This document shows positions 42,036 to 50,680 of a DNA stretch of 60,656 nt, one piece after another. Position numbers and translations under genes: made by a program. The notes beneath the pieces were generated by a model, which worked only from the letters and a program-made list of their open reading frames with translations, made no database searches and was not told the origin of the DNA. Location: positions 1 to 60,656 of the forward strand of contig BPJP01000015.1 in assembly GCA_026004675.1 (NCBI GenBank), written 5' to 3'. Numbering within the stretch: the stretch's first letter is position 1; every line of letters begins with the position of its first letter. The stretch is from Gemmatales bacterium. GTDB taxonomy: Bacteria > Planctomycetota > Planctomycetia > Gemmatales > Gemmataceae.

Positions 42036-43910
42036 ATGCGGCACGGTCTACCGGAAAGACAGGTTTTGAGCGGGCATGCGTTGCGCAACGCGAATTTGCG
42101 TCGGCGTTCGCTGGAACGTTCGCAGTCGGCACCGCCGCTGGCTGCTGCCATTGTGCACATCCGGGCTGAGCTTCTCGGTCTGACGCGAATCGAATTGTGC
42201 CGACAGTCGGACATCAGTCGGGGCACGCTCCGCGACATGGAACTGGGGGTCCACAAACCGACCCGCCGGACTATGCAGAAGTTTTTGGATTTCTGCACCG
42301 AGAAGAAAGTCGGAGGGTCGGTGCTGGAAGAAGTACGCCGCCTGTATGCCGGTGGAGGAGAGACGCTGTTAGAGTTCATTGCGGATTTGGAATTGCGGGC
42401 GGGTTCGCCTAGAGAATTGGCGCGACGCACGGGGATCAGCGTGGCGACTCTTTGGGAATACCGCCGGGGCAATTTTCCTTTGCCTTTGCCCCTGTTGCGC
42501 CGCATGTGCGAGGTCGTGGGCGCGGACTGCCGACAGGGCGAAGAACTATGGCGCGACTTCGAATCGCGGCGCTTGCGCGAACGGGGGTATCCGCCGGCAT
42601 TAGCCGAGTTGCAGGTCTTGTGTCAGCGTGAGGGGCTGGCGGAGCGGCACTTGCTCGAACGAGGCTTGAGCTACTCTGCGGCACGAAAAATGCGCTACCT
42701 CGAATTACCGCCCTGGCAAAAAGTGGAAGAAATCGCCCGCGTCGTCTGTCGCGATCAGACCGAGCTGCGGAAGTTGCAACAACTCTGGCACGAGTCGACG
42801 CCTCGGCAGCCATCCGGGCCCGACCCGTTCGGAAGGCGTGTGCAACAACTTCGCAGACAGGGGGGACTTTCCCGGCGGGAACTCGCTGATCTTTTCGACA
42901 TCGGCGGTAAAAAACCGGCGCGGATCATCAAACACATCGAAGAAGACGGTTTTTATTCGGCCCAGGCTTATCCTGCCGGTATCGTCGCCTTGTTGACGGA
43001 CTCCGATGCGGAACGAGCGAAACTGGCGCATCTCTGGTCCGAGCGACGCGGCAAGTTTCATCGCCGCCGGCGTCCGGAAACGCGGATCGAGTTGCGGCTG
43101 AAGCGGGAATGGTATGGCTTTTCGCTGGCGGACATGGAACCGATCTTGGGCTACTCGTCCGCCGAATACCAACGATTGGAACGAGGCGTGACGCCGCTTT
43201 TGGACAGCGCCTACCAGCGGATTCTCGAAGCCATCGACAAAGCAGGTCGGCGGCGAGTCCAGTCGTTGCTCGCCTATCGCGATGAGCAAGCCCAACGGCG
43301 ACGTGCGTGGATGCACCCGACAACGGTCGCTGAGATGGTCGAGCTTCTGGCGGAACGGGAAGGAGGGATCATCCCCCTCGCTCGAGTTCTTCGTCAAGCG
43401 AACATAGGCGGTTTGTGGCCGGCACGGTTACGAGCGATCGCCCAAGGGAAGTTCTTGCCGCCGTGGCAGGCATTGGAGAAAATGGCCGAAACCTGCGGCA
43501 TCAACGACACGACTGCCGTTCGCGTCGATTGGGCAGAACGTTGTCGCCAGCAATTGCAGAAACAATACCAGTCGCCTTTGAGCGTCGAGATCCGTTTTGT
43601 CATTGCCGAGGTTTCGCCCACGCTGCGGGATTTCAGCAAACGGCTAGGCTTCAACTACTCCGTGCTGGTCCGCGACCTGCAACGCATCGACCGCGACGAA
43701 CCCATCGCGTGGTTTCACGTGGAACGCATTCTTCGAGCAGCACAATTGCCCGCGAACGACGACCGCTGCAAGGAAATCCGCGCTTTGTGGTCTACGGCTG
43801 GCGAACGCACGCAGCAAGCGGGCTATCCGCCAAGGCGGAAAGCGTGTCCGTCCTTCAATGGCGGCGGAAATGGCAATTTGCCAGCCAACACCATGTCTGG
43901 CATCCGGTAG
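42036..43910 (+). CDS. Protein built from seven tandem HTH (XRE-like) units
   Basis: The 624-residue protein is a chain of seven predicted helix-turn-helix modules of about 75-82 residues, at roughly 36-88, 111-165, 188-240, 265-322, 348-402, 430-490 and 515-572. Several match the XRE/Cro text, for example LTRIELCRQSDISRGTLRDM, SPRELARRTGISVATLWEYR and LSRRELADLFDIGG. Between units there is a recurring short motif L-x-x-L-W/L (LRKLQQLWHES, RAKLAHLWSER, IRALWSTAGER). No catalytic domain is seen. It may be a DNA scaffold or a polyvalent regulator. The start ATG 42036 is chosen because similarity to the repeat begins soon after; an upstream in-frame region to 41889 is unsupported. It is the last gene of the operon. 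Confidence 0.65.
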   Translation: MRHGLPERQVLSGHALRNANLRRRSLERSQSAPPLAAAIVHIRAELLGLTRIELCRQSDISRGTLRDMELGVHKPTRRTMQKFLDFCTEKKVGGSVLEEVRRLYAGGGETLLEFIADLELRAGSPRELARRTGISVATLWEYRRGNFPLPLPLLRRMCEVVGADCRQGEELWRDFESRRLRERGYPPALAELQVLCQREGLAERHLLERGLSYSAARKMRYLELPPWQKVEEIARVVCRDQTELRKLQQLWHESTPRQPSGPDPFGRRVQQLRRQGGLSRRELADLFDIGGKKPARIIKHIEEDGFYSAQAYPAGIVALLTDSDAERAKLAHLWSERRGKFHRRRRPETRIELRLKREWYGFSLADMEPILGYSSAEYQRLERGVTPLLDSAYQRILEAIDKAGRRRVQSLLAYRDEQAQRRRAWMHPTTVAEMVELLAEREGGIIPLARVLRQANIGGLWPARLRAIAQGKFLPPWQALEKMAETCGINDTTAVRVDWAERCRQQLQKQYQSPLSVEIRFVIAEVSPTLRDFSKRLGFNYSVLVRDLQRIDRDEPIAWFHVERILRAAQLPANDDRCKEIRALWSTAGERTQQAGYPPRRKACPSFNGGGNGNLPANTMSGIR

Positions 43911-43934
43911 GGACGACCTGCGGGCGAGAAGCAA

Positions 43935-45632
43935 TCATTTCTTTTTGCCGCGCCACGCTCCCAGGGGCAAGACGCTGGCCCGTTCCGCCCACTCCTGCCA
44001 CGTCGAAGCCAACTCCTTGACGCGTTCCGGGTATTTCGTTGCCAGGTTGTGCATCTCGGTTCGGTCCTTCACCATGTCGTAAAGTTCCCATGGTCGGTTG
44101 GCCTTGGCGACAAGTTTCCAGCGGCCCGAACGAACGGCGCGGTTGCCTTCATGTTCCCAGAACAAAGGTGTTTTTCGGGCAAGAGATTGGCCGGAAAATG
44201 CCGGCACGAGGCTGACTCCTTCCATGGGCTGGATGCGCTGGTCGCCGACTTTTTCCGGGTAAGCAACTCCAGCGACATCGACGCACGTGGCCATGATGTC
44301 GATGAGGTGCCCTGGTTCGTGAAACAGAGCGCCCGGGCGTTTGATTCGGCCCGGCCAATGGATAATCAACGGCGTGGAAATACCTCCTTCGTGAACGAAA
44401 TGCTTGTATTCGCGAAAAGGAGTATTGCTGACATTGGCCCAATTGATGCCATAAGCGATATAGGTGTCTTCCGGGCCGGGCATGACGTTCGGCCCCATCA
44501 GGGTTGGTACGCCGGCGCGATTCTGCTTGGGGATCACGTCCAAGCGAACCGCGTCTGGAGCGATCTTCGGCCAAACGGGTTTGGCCGGCCGTTTGGATTT
44601 TCCCGATCGCCCGACGCCTTCCTGGCAGCCGCCGTTGTCCTGCAAAAAGAAGATGAGCGTATTGTCGAACTGGTTATTCCTTTTCAATTCGGCGACGATT
44701 CGGCCGATGCCCTGGTCCATGTTGTCGATCATGGCAGCGTAGACTTCCATGCAGCGTGCTTCCCATTCTTTGTGTTCGACTTTGTCCCAGTTTCCGACCT
44801 GGGGTGCCATTTGCCAGTTGGGGTCGATCAACTTCAGTTGTTTCAATTTAGCCAGGCGTGCTGCGCGAATGGGTGCGTAGCCGGTGCTGTACTTGCCTTT
44901 GTATTTGGCGATATCTTCAGGCAGAGCGTGCATGGGCCAGTGGGCGCAAGTGTAGGCGACATAGAGAAAGAATGGCTTGGATGAATCATGCTCGCGGATG
45001 AATCTCACGGCATGGTCGCTGATGGCATTGGTGTAATAGAAGGTTTTTGGTTTGTATTCCGGATCGGCGAAGGGGGAGATCATGGTGTTGTCGCGCGTCA
45101 GGGTGCCTGGATCGAAAAAACTCCCTGCGCCGGTGATGGTGCCGTAGAAACGGTCGAAGCCGCGCTGCAACGGCCAGTTGTCTTTCGGTCCTTGAGGCTT
45201 GGTCCCTTTGGTGACGTGCCATTTGCCGGCCATGTAGGTCGCATAGCCGGCGCTTTTCAAGACTTCGGCAATGGTGACGCAGCGCCGGTTGAGGTCGCCG
45301 CGATAGCCTTCATGTCCCCGATCGCTGGTCATCCATCCCATGCCAGCCTGATGCGGATAAAGTCCGGTCAAAAGCGAAGCACGGGTGGGACAGCATCGAC
45401 CGGTATTGTAAAACTGGGTGAAGCGCAGACCGCCTGCCGCCAGCCTGTCGAGATTGGGCGTGTGGATTTCCCCGCCATAGCAACCGATATCCGAAAAGCC
45501 CATGTCATCCGACATGATCAAGACGATGTTGGGCCGATCTGCCGAACTGGGCGCCGCCGAGGCGGGTACCAGGACGAGCATGCCGACAAAGACACTGCAC
45601 CAGGCGGCAACGCAAAGGCGATATAGCTGCAT
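43935..45632 (-). CDS. Exported arylsulfatase-type sulfatase
   Basis: A 565-residue sulfatase with a signal peptide (CVAAWCSVFVGMLVLVPASA). The metal site starts with RPNIVLIMSDDMGFSDIGCY and the formylglycine motif is RCCPTRASLLTG, i.e. C-x-P-T-R, so the first Cys is the modified residue. The C-terminus has the usual LRKL/WKLV...ELYD segment (GRWKLVAKANRPWELYDMVK). Planctomycetes have many such sulfatases for sulfated polysaccharides. The start at 45632 follows GGAG; the longer open frame to 45950 is over the end of the next gene. Its substrate cannot be told. A formylglycine-generating enzyme must be elsewhere. Confidence 0.95.
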   Translation of the reverse strand: MQLYRLCVAAWCSVFVGMLVLVPASAAPSSADRPNIVLIMSDDMGFSDIGCYGGEIHTPNLDRLAAGGLRFTQFYNTGRCCPTRASLLTGLYPHQAGMGWMTSDRGHEGYRGDLNRRCVTIAEVLKSAGYATYMAGKWHVTKGTKPQGPKDNWPLQRGFDRFYGTITGAGSFFDPGTLTRDNTMISPFADPEYKPKTFYYTNAISDHAVRFIREHDSSKPFFLYVAYTCAHWPMHALPEDIAKYKGKYSTGYAPIRAARLAKLKQLKLIDPNWQMAPQVGNWDKVEHKEWEARCMEVYAAMIDNMDQGIGRIVAELKRNNQFDNTLIFFLQDNGGCQEGVGRSGKSKRPAKPVWPKIAPDAVRLDVIPKQNRAGVPTLMGPNVMPGPEDTYIAYGINWANVSNTPFREYKHFVHEGGISTPLIIHWPGRIKRPGALFHEPGHLIDIMATCVDVAGVAYPEKVGDQRIQPMEGVSLVPAFSGQSLARKTPLFWEHEGNRAVRSGRWKLVAKANRPWELYDMVKDRTEMHNLATKYPERVKELASTWQEWAERASVLPLGAWRGKKK

Positions 45633-45732
45633 GTTCAACTCCAATATGGTCAGCGGACGCCAACGAAACGCGCTGCTATCATGCCGGGGATCGAGCCGAG
45701 ATGCAAGTCGCCGGGCCGGCGACCGGATGATT

Positions 45733-47328
45733 TCAGTCGATGACTTTTCGACCGTGGTTGTCTTCGTACCATTCGCGCAATTCGCGTTCACAATGTTTGA
45801 GTGCGTGAGTGGTAACGAGCCATGCCACGACGAGACCCAGGAGCGGTCCGCCGATCCAGTAGGGCCAAGGCAAACCGCCGATCGGGCCATAAACGCTGCC
45901 GGGCAGGAGGAGGGACCCCAGAAACGGCACGTTCGCTTGAAACAATCCATACGCGAGCAAAGGCAAACCGATGGTCAGGAGCATGCCGACGTGGTTGGCA
46001 TGATGTCCGCGAGCAAAGGAGCGGAAGCCGAACGAGAAGTAGCAAAACCACAGGACGACAGCTGCGAACAGCGACGCAAGAGTGGCCGGCAACGTCGTCT
46101 TGCCAGCAATCACCCCCGCAGTCCAAAGAACAAGAGCGACGAAGAAATAGCCCCTGCCTCGAAACCAGGCGGCGGCAGCCGCTGCTCGCCAGTAGTCGCG
46201 AGCGGTCAATTCAGTAAGCAGGAGCAGCTCCAGACGTCGGCACCGCTCCTGGGCGTTGCTGTCCCACAAGCCGTATTGGAATGCTGCCGGCACTGCCGCC
46301 AATACGACCAATGCGGTGGTCAGACCCGGCACGCCGCCAGCCTTCGTTTCCAAAATGACGAACACCGTTCTGCCCATCGGCCAGGATGGACCAGACACCA
46401 GATAGGCTGCGTAAAGGATGCCAAAGGCACTTGCCAGCCACAGATTGATCCGCCCGGAATACTCTGAAACACGCCGCACCGCCCACCACGACAAAGGGTG
46501 TTCCCCCGGCGGTCCGAATCTGCCGCCGCTTCGATCTTCGACCGGGGCGTAATGAAGTTCGTCGAAATGGCCTTTTATTCGACATGCCGTCCGCAACATC
46601 ATCAGTCCGACGGCGGCGACGGCCGCCATTTCCAGTCCGTGCATCCGTGCCTCGGCCACGATGGCATCCTGTCTCATCCAGAACTCCATCACGCCGAACG
46701 GATTGTATTGGTGAAAGGCTTCGAATCCGAACCGAAGCCAAAACGCCGTCCTGTCCGGAAGGTGCTTCAACACGACAAACAGCTTTTCGCCAAGCACGCC
46801 TATCGACAAGTAGAGGATGATGAAGACCAAAGCCAGCCGTTCCATCCATCGTCGAACGCCGCGCGGCTCATAGGCCCAAGTCGTCAGCAACAATCCGTTC
46901 AACGCTCCCCAGGTAAACGGCATCAGCAACAGGGGCCAGACGTCGACGAGTGTAATGCCCGTCGTTGCCCGCTCGAAAGTCAATAACAGGAGGATCGGCA
47001 GGCCGGAAAGCGTGACCAGAGCGAGCCGAACGAGACCGACACACGATTCGGCAACGAGGAGCTGGCTGGGGCGGAGTTGGGTAACGAGCACGAATTCGAG
47101 CGCCCGACTTTTGGGCAATTGCGTCAGCCGCCAACCGATCAAGAACGCACCTTCGACGATCCCGGCGACCAAGAGGGTATGGCCGAGGAGGACCGGCGCC
47201 CTTGGGCCCTGGCCATAGGCCAGCCAGGCGCAACAGGTCAATACCAGCAGGTGGGCGACGACGATCTGCCTGAATGCCAATTGCCGGTTGGGGGATTGTG
47301 CTGCCTGAGCAAAAAACGACCACAGCAT
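45733..47328 (-). CDS. Polytopic membrane protein (ABC-2 permease-like)
   Basis: The 531-residue protein has more than ten hydrophobic segments (for example VVAHLLVLTCCAWLAYGQGP, HTLLVAGIVEGAFLIGWRLT, SGLPILLLLTFERATTG, and late YWIGGPLLGLVVAWLVTTHA). The block RLTQLPKSRALEFVLVTQLRP, with ALEF.L.TQLRP, resembles the coupling motif (E-x-L-L-x-T-P/L) of ABC-2 type permeases and recurs later (RRLELLLLTELTARDYWRAA). I call it ABC-2-like but do not know its partner. It is followed 100 bases on by the sulfatase and preceded by another membrane protein gene. Confidence 0.7.
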   Translation of the reverse strand: MLWSFFAQAAQSPNRQLAFRQIVVAHLLVLTCCAWLAYGQGPRAPVLLGHTLLVAGIVEGAFLIGWRLTQLPKSRALEFVLVTQLRPSQLLVAESCVGLVRLALVTLSGLPILLLLTFERATTGITLVDVWPLLLMPFTWGALNGLLLTTWAYEPRGVRRWMERLALVFIILYLSIGVLGEKLFVVLKHLPDRTAFWLRFGFEAFHQYNPFGVMEFWMRQDAIVAEARMHGLEMAAVAAVGLMMLRTACRIKGHFDELHYAPVEDRSGGRFGPPGEHPLSWWAVRRVSEYSGRINLWLASAFGILYAAYLVSGPSWPMGRTVFVILETKAGGVPGLTTALVVLAAVPAAFQYGLWDSNAQERCRRLELLLLTELTARDYWRAAAAAAWFRGRGYFFVALVLWTAGVIAGKTTLPATLASLFAAVVLWFCYFSFGFRSFARGHHANHVGMLLTIGLPLLAYGLFQANVPFLGSLLLPGSVYGPIGGLPWPYWIGGPLLGLVVAWLVTTHALKHCERELREWYEDNHGRKVID

Positions 47329-47409
47329 GGTTTGCGTTCGACTGTCGCTCCTTTTTTACCGGCGAAAGATTCCCAGCCGACAGCTGGCGACGATGAAGCG
47401 AGTACGGTT

Positions 47410-48039
47410 TCAGTTCATAATCCAAGCATAACTCAACCACAACGAAAGGCCAAACACAGCGCGCAAGCCGTATTGCGCGGTCAGCCACCAGAAACTGTCC
47501 TCGATCAATTTGCCTGCTTCGATCAGAGCGGTACGTACTTCCTTGGCCACCATTTTTTTCGGGTTGATGAAACCGAGTGTAAAGATATGCACGGCGGGAT
47601 TCAACGGCCCCAACCAGCGTTCCGCCTGGTCGAAATACTTTTGAAGTTCCGCTTCGTCGATTTCGCCCACGACGAAAGTGCAATAGAGATCGACGGCCAA
47701 CATGGCGGCGCCGAAAGGCCCGATCACCAGCAATGTTTCCCAATGGGCGGCGATCATCTCCGGCGTCAAATGCGATTTGCGATAGATCAGCACGTTGGCC
47801 AGGCGGTTGATGACCATCAACGACAAGCTGAGCAGAACCGGCAGAAACGTCCGCCAGGTCATGAGAATATGGCGGAATTGCGCCACAAGCCGCAAAAGCC
47901 TCGGCCAGCGCTTTCCCTTGGCCAACAAACTCAAGATCGCCCGGTATTGACTGACGCGCACGTACAGGCTGACGAGAAACATCAACCCCAGATAGAACGT
48001 GAACAGGCTGATCAGGTCTAACTGCCAAAACCGTTCCAT
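47410..48039 (-). CDS. Membrane protein of unknown function
   Basis: The 209-residue product has three to four hydrophobic segments (LDLISLFTFYLGLMFLVSLY, WRTFLPVLLSLSLMVINRLA, WETLLVIGPFGAAMLAVDLY, GLRAVFGLSLWLSYAWIM) and a soluble loop with charged helices (EIDEAELQKYFDQAERWLGP). No family is recognised. It lies 135 bases after the VWA gene and 81 bases before the ABC-2-like gene, on the same strand, so the three may be one operon. Confidence 0.7.
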   Translation of the reverse strand: MERFWQLDLISLFTFYLGLMFLVSLYVRVSQYRAILSLLAKGKRWPRLLRLVAQFRHILMTWRTFLPVLLSLSLMVINRLANVLIYRKSHLTPEMIAAHWETLLVIGPFGAAMLAVDLYCTFVVGEIDEAELQKYFDQAERWLGPLNPAVHIFTLGFINPKKMVAKEVRTALIEAGKLIEDSFWWLTAQYGLRAVFGLSLWLSYAWIMN

Positions 48040-48174
48040 GCACCTTCACCGCGATCGTTCAACTTCAATTCCTGGCACGACCCAGACGGCAAGCGCCACT
48101 CGCCTTCAGGCTTTCGCCCAGCACCGTGCGACCGCTTCCAGCCGTGGCTTCCCGCTTCTTCGAAGCGGCAGCTC

Positions 48175-49875
48175 TCAAGAAATGATCTGTTTTCGGCGTT
48201 TGAGATAATCCCAGACGACATAGCGGTCCAAATCTTCGCCGGCGGTGAAGAAGACGCGCCCGCGCGTCGATTCGGCCAACCGATAGGCGAAGCGCACGTC
48301 TTCGTGAGACTGGTTCCAGGTCGATAACAGGAAGATGTTGATCGTGATTCCCTCGCGGGAACACAGCTGGCCTTCTCGAAGGGTCGCGGTTTCTGTCCGT
48401 TTTTGCGGCGGATAAAGCAGATAAAGCTGCTCGCCTTCGAAATGAGCGGTCGGCAAACCGTCCGTGATCAGGATGATTTGCCGATTGGGCGTGTCTTGCG
48501 CTGCCAGGAATTTGCGTGCCAGTTGCAGGCTGTGCTGGATGTTGGTGAAATGCGGCGGTATCTGCAATTCGCTGATCTCCGGATTGCTCATATCGACGCG
48601 CAGGCGCACCACTGGGTCGTACAAGGTCACCGGCTTGGGCAGGAGCGTCGCCACTTCGGCCACGGTACGCGGCTTGGCAAATGTGTACATTTCCAGAAAC
48701 TGCAAGAAATCTCCCGGATACTCACTGCGAATCAAGCCGTCCAGAGCCAGCCCCATCCGCTTGACATTGACGAACTGCCCGTCGTAACGCATGGAGCCGC
48801 TCATATCCAAAACGACGACGGTAGCGCATTTGGGGTTGTTGCGGGTGCGGTGGATTTCGATGTCGTCGGGTTTGAGGCGCACGGGGAGGCCCGGTCCATT
48901 CCGGATCATGGCATTGACCATCGATGCGGGAATATCCATATGCGTCACCGAGTCGCCGAATTCATAGGTTTTGGTCTGCTGCATTTCGATAGCCCCTTCG
49001 CCAACGATGGGGCCAGCATGGCGGCCGCTGCGCGACGCCTGCAATTCGCTGAAGATATGACTGAGCAATTTGGACTGGAACAGGCGATAGGCTTTGGGAG
49101 ACAGCTGGTAGCCGGCGCGGGTGAATTCCAGCCCCTGGCGTTGCGCTTCGGCGCGGAGATAATCCTGGATCATCTGGGCCATGGCATGGAGTCGTTCCAT
49201 GTCGCCCGGTTCGGCGAATTGGGCCAGTTCTTCGAGATCGATGATGCCGATCTGGGCGTTTTCCCTCGCTTCCTCGAGCTGTTTCAGTAAGCGGTCGATG
49301 GTTTCGAGTTCTTCCTTGACTTCCAGGGCTTTGGGGACCGTCATCGGTGTTCGGCCGGTGAATTCGTATTTGCTGGCCAGTTCGTCGATTTGATATTTTT
49401 CGCCGAGCCTTTCAACCAGCTTGACCAGCTGGCGGGCGAATTTGCCTCGCTCGTCGCCGCTGCGATACCACAGCTGTTCGAGGTCGTAGATTTGCTCGTC
49501 GCGGACGGCTTCCGCGAAGAATTTGCTTAGCCGAGCCGGAGGCTTCATGCTCTTGGCCAGGTTGTGGAAATGGTCCCGAGCTTCGCGTTCGGCATGGGAC
49601 GTTTCATAGGTGGCGAGAATCTTGCGTTTGCGTTCGCGCAGGATTTCCATCATGGCATCCATGCTGGGTCCCAGCCCGGCAATCATGCCCGGATCGATCC
49701 TCACGGCTCGAGCAAGTTCCTCTTCGCTCAGGCGGCGCATGCTGCCGTAAAACATCAAATGTTCGAACGCCGGCGACACCAGATCGGGTGGCGGCGCCGT
49801 CGGACTGGGAAACTGGACGGGATCGAACTTCTGGTAAGTATGAATGATTCCGCCGAGGTTATGCCGGTTGTTCAT
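48175..49875 (-). CDS. VWA-domain protein (CoxE-like)
   Basis: The 566-residue protein ends in a von Willebrand A domain with an intact MIDAS: CATVVVLDMSGSMRYDGQFV (D-x-S-x-S, around residue 355) and later RQIILITDGLPTAHF. The N-terminal part is mostly charged helices (EELARAVRIDPGMIAGLGPS, then ERKRKILATYETSHAEREAR). VWA proteins of this kind pair with an AAA+ MoxR-like ATPase to remodel protein complexes; no such ATPase is adjacent. No signal peptide is seen, so it is likely cytosolic. Divergent to ispF, across 304 bases (49876-50179) without a gene. Confidence 0.88.
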   Translation of the reverse strand: MNNRHNLGGIIHTYQKFDPVQFPSPTAPPPDLVSPAFEHLMFYGSMRRLSEEELARAVRIDPGMIAGLGPSMDAMMEILRERKRKILATYETSHAEREARDHFHNLAKSMKPPARLSKFFAEAVRDEQIYDLEQLWYRSGDERGKFARQLVKLVERLGEKYQIDELASKYEFTGRTPMTVPKALEVKEELETIDRLLKQLEEARENAQIGIIDLEELAQFAEPGDMERLHAMAQMIQDYLRAEAQRQGLEFTRAGYQLSPKAYRLFQSKLLSHIFSELQASRSGRHAGPIVGEGAIEMQQTKTYEFGDSVTHMDIPASMVNAMIRNGPGLPVRLKPDDIEIHRTRNNPKCATVVVLDMSGSMRYDGQFVNVKRMGLALDGLIRSEYPGDFLQFLEMYTFAKPRTVAEVATLLPKPVTLYDPVVRLRVDMSNPEISELQIPPHFTNIQHSLQLARKFLAAQDTPNRQIILITDGLPTAHFEGEQLYLLYPPQKRTETATLREGQLCSREGITINIFLLSTWNQSHEDVRFAYRLAESTRGRVFFTAGEDLDRYVVWDYLKRRKQIIS

Positions 49876-50179
49876 GATTCTTCCTCAACGCGCCGCCTGG
49901 GAGCCATAGAATGAAAACAAAGCGAGACGGCGCCAAGCCCGCTGCTTCCAGTTTAGGGCATGGGAGCAGGCACGGAAGCCGACTTCACTGGAAAACTTGC
50001 GATTGCTCGAATTGCGAATTCTGCCATACTTTTATGGTTTCGTCTTTTGCCGGTGAAAAAAACGGTGCCGGTGAGTCGCGCGGTCGTGATTCCAGGCAAG
50101 CGGCAGCGGTTGCACGCGATGTGGCGGCGGGAAGGCCTTTTTTTCGAGCCGGCCACCACAGAAAATCGAGGAGAAGCAG

Positions 50180-50653
50180 ATGCGCGTTGGCATTGGCCAC
50201 GATACTCACCGCCTGGAGCGGGATCGGCCTCTGTGGTTGGGAGGCGTAAAGATCGAGCATACGCACGGCCTGGTCGGACACAGCGATGCCGACGTCGTGC
50301 TGCACGCTCTCACCGACGCCCTTCTCGGCGCTGCCGCTCTCGGCGACATCGGCGATCTCTACCCGGACAGCGATCCGCTATTTCGCAACCGCGAATCCAG
50401 CTTCTTCGTTGTCGACACCCTTGAAAGGCTCAAGCAGTCGGGTTGGCGCATTGTCAACGTCGACATTATTATTTTCGCCCAGAAGCCGAAACTTGGCCCG
50501 CAAAAAGAACGCATCCGCGAGCGCGTTGCCCAACTTCTAAGCACCGCACCGGAAAACATCAGCGTCAAAGCCAAAACCGGCGAATCGGTCGGACCGGTAG
50601 GACGCGAAGAAGCGATCTCCTGCCAGGCCGTGGTTCTCATCGATCGAGGATGA
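50180..50653 (+). CDS. ispF: 2-C-methyl-D-erythritol 2,4-cyclodiphosphate synthase
   Basis: IspF makes the cyclic diphosphate intermediate of the MEP isoprenoid pathway. The 157-residue protein has its metal ligands Asp8 and His10 (MRVGIGHDTHRL) and His42, and the HSDADVVLHALTDALLGAAALGD and KAKTGESVGPVGREEAISC blocks with normal length. GAGGAGAAGCAG precedes the ATG. It lies 27 bases upstream of cysS, probably co-transcribed. No other MEP genes are in the window. Confidence 0.98.
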   Translation: MRVGIGHDTHRLERDRPLWLGGVKIEHTHGLVGHSDADVVLHALTDALLGAAALGDIGDLYPDSDPLFRNRESSFFVVDTLERLKQSGWRIVNVDIIIFAQKPKLGPQKERIRERVAQLLSTAPENISVKAKTGESVGPVGREEAISCQAVVLIDRG

Positions 50654-50680
50654 TGCCTTCGATTCTCAGGGAGGAAGATG

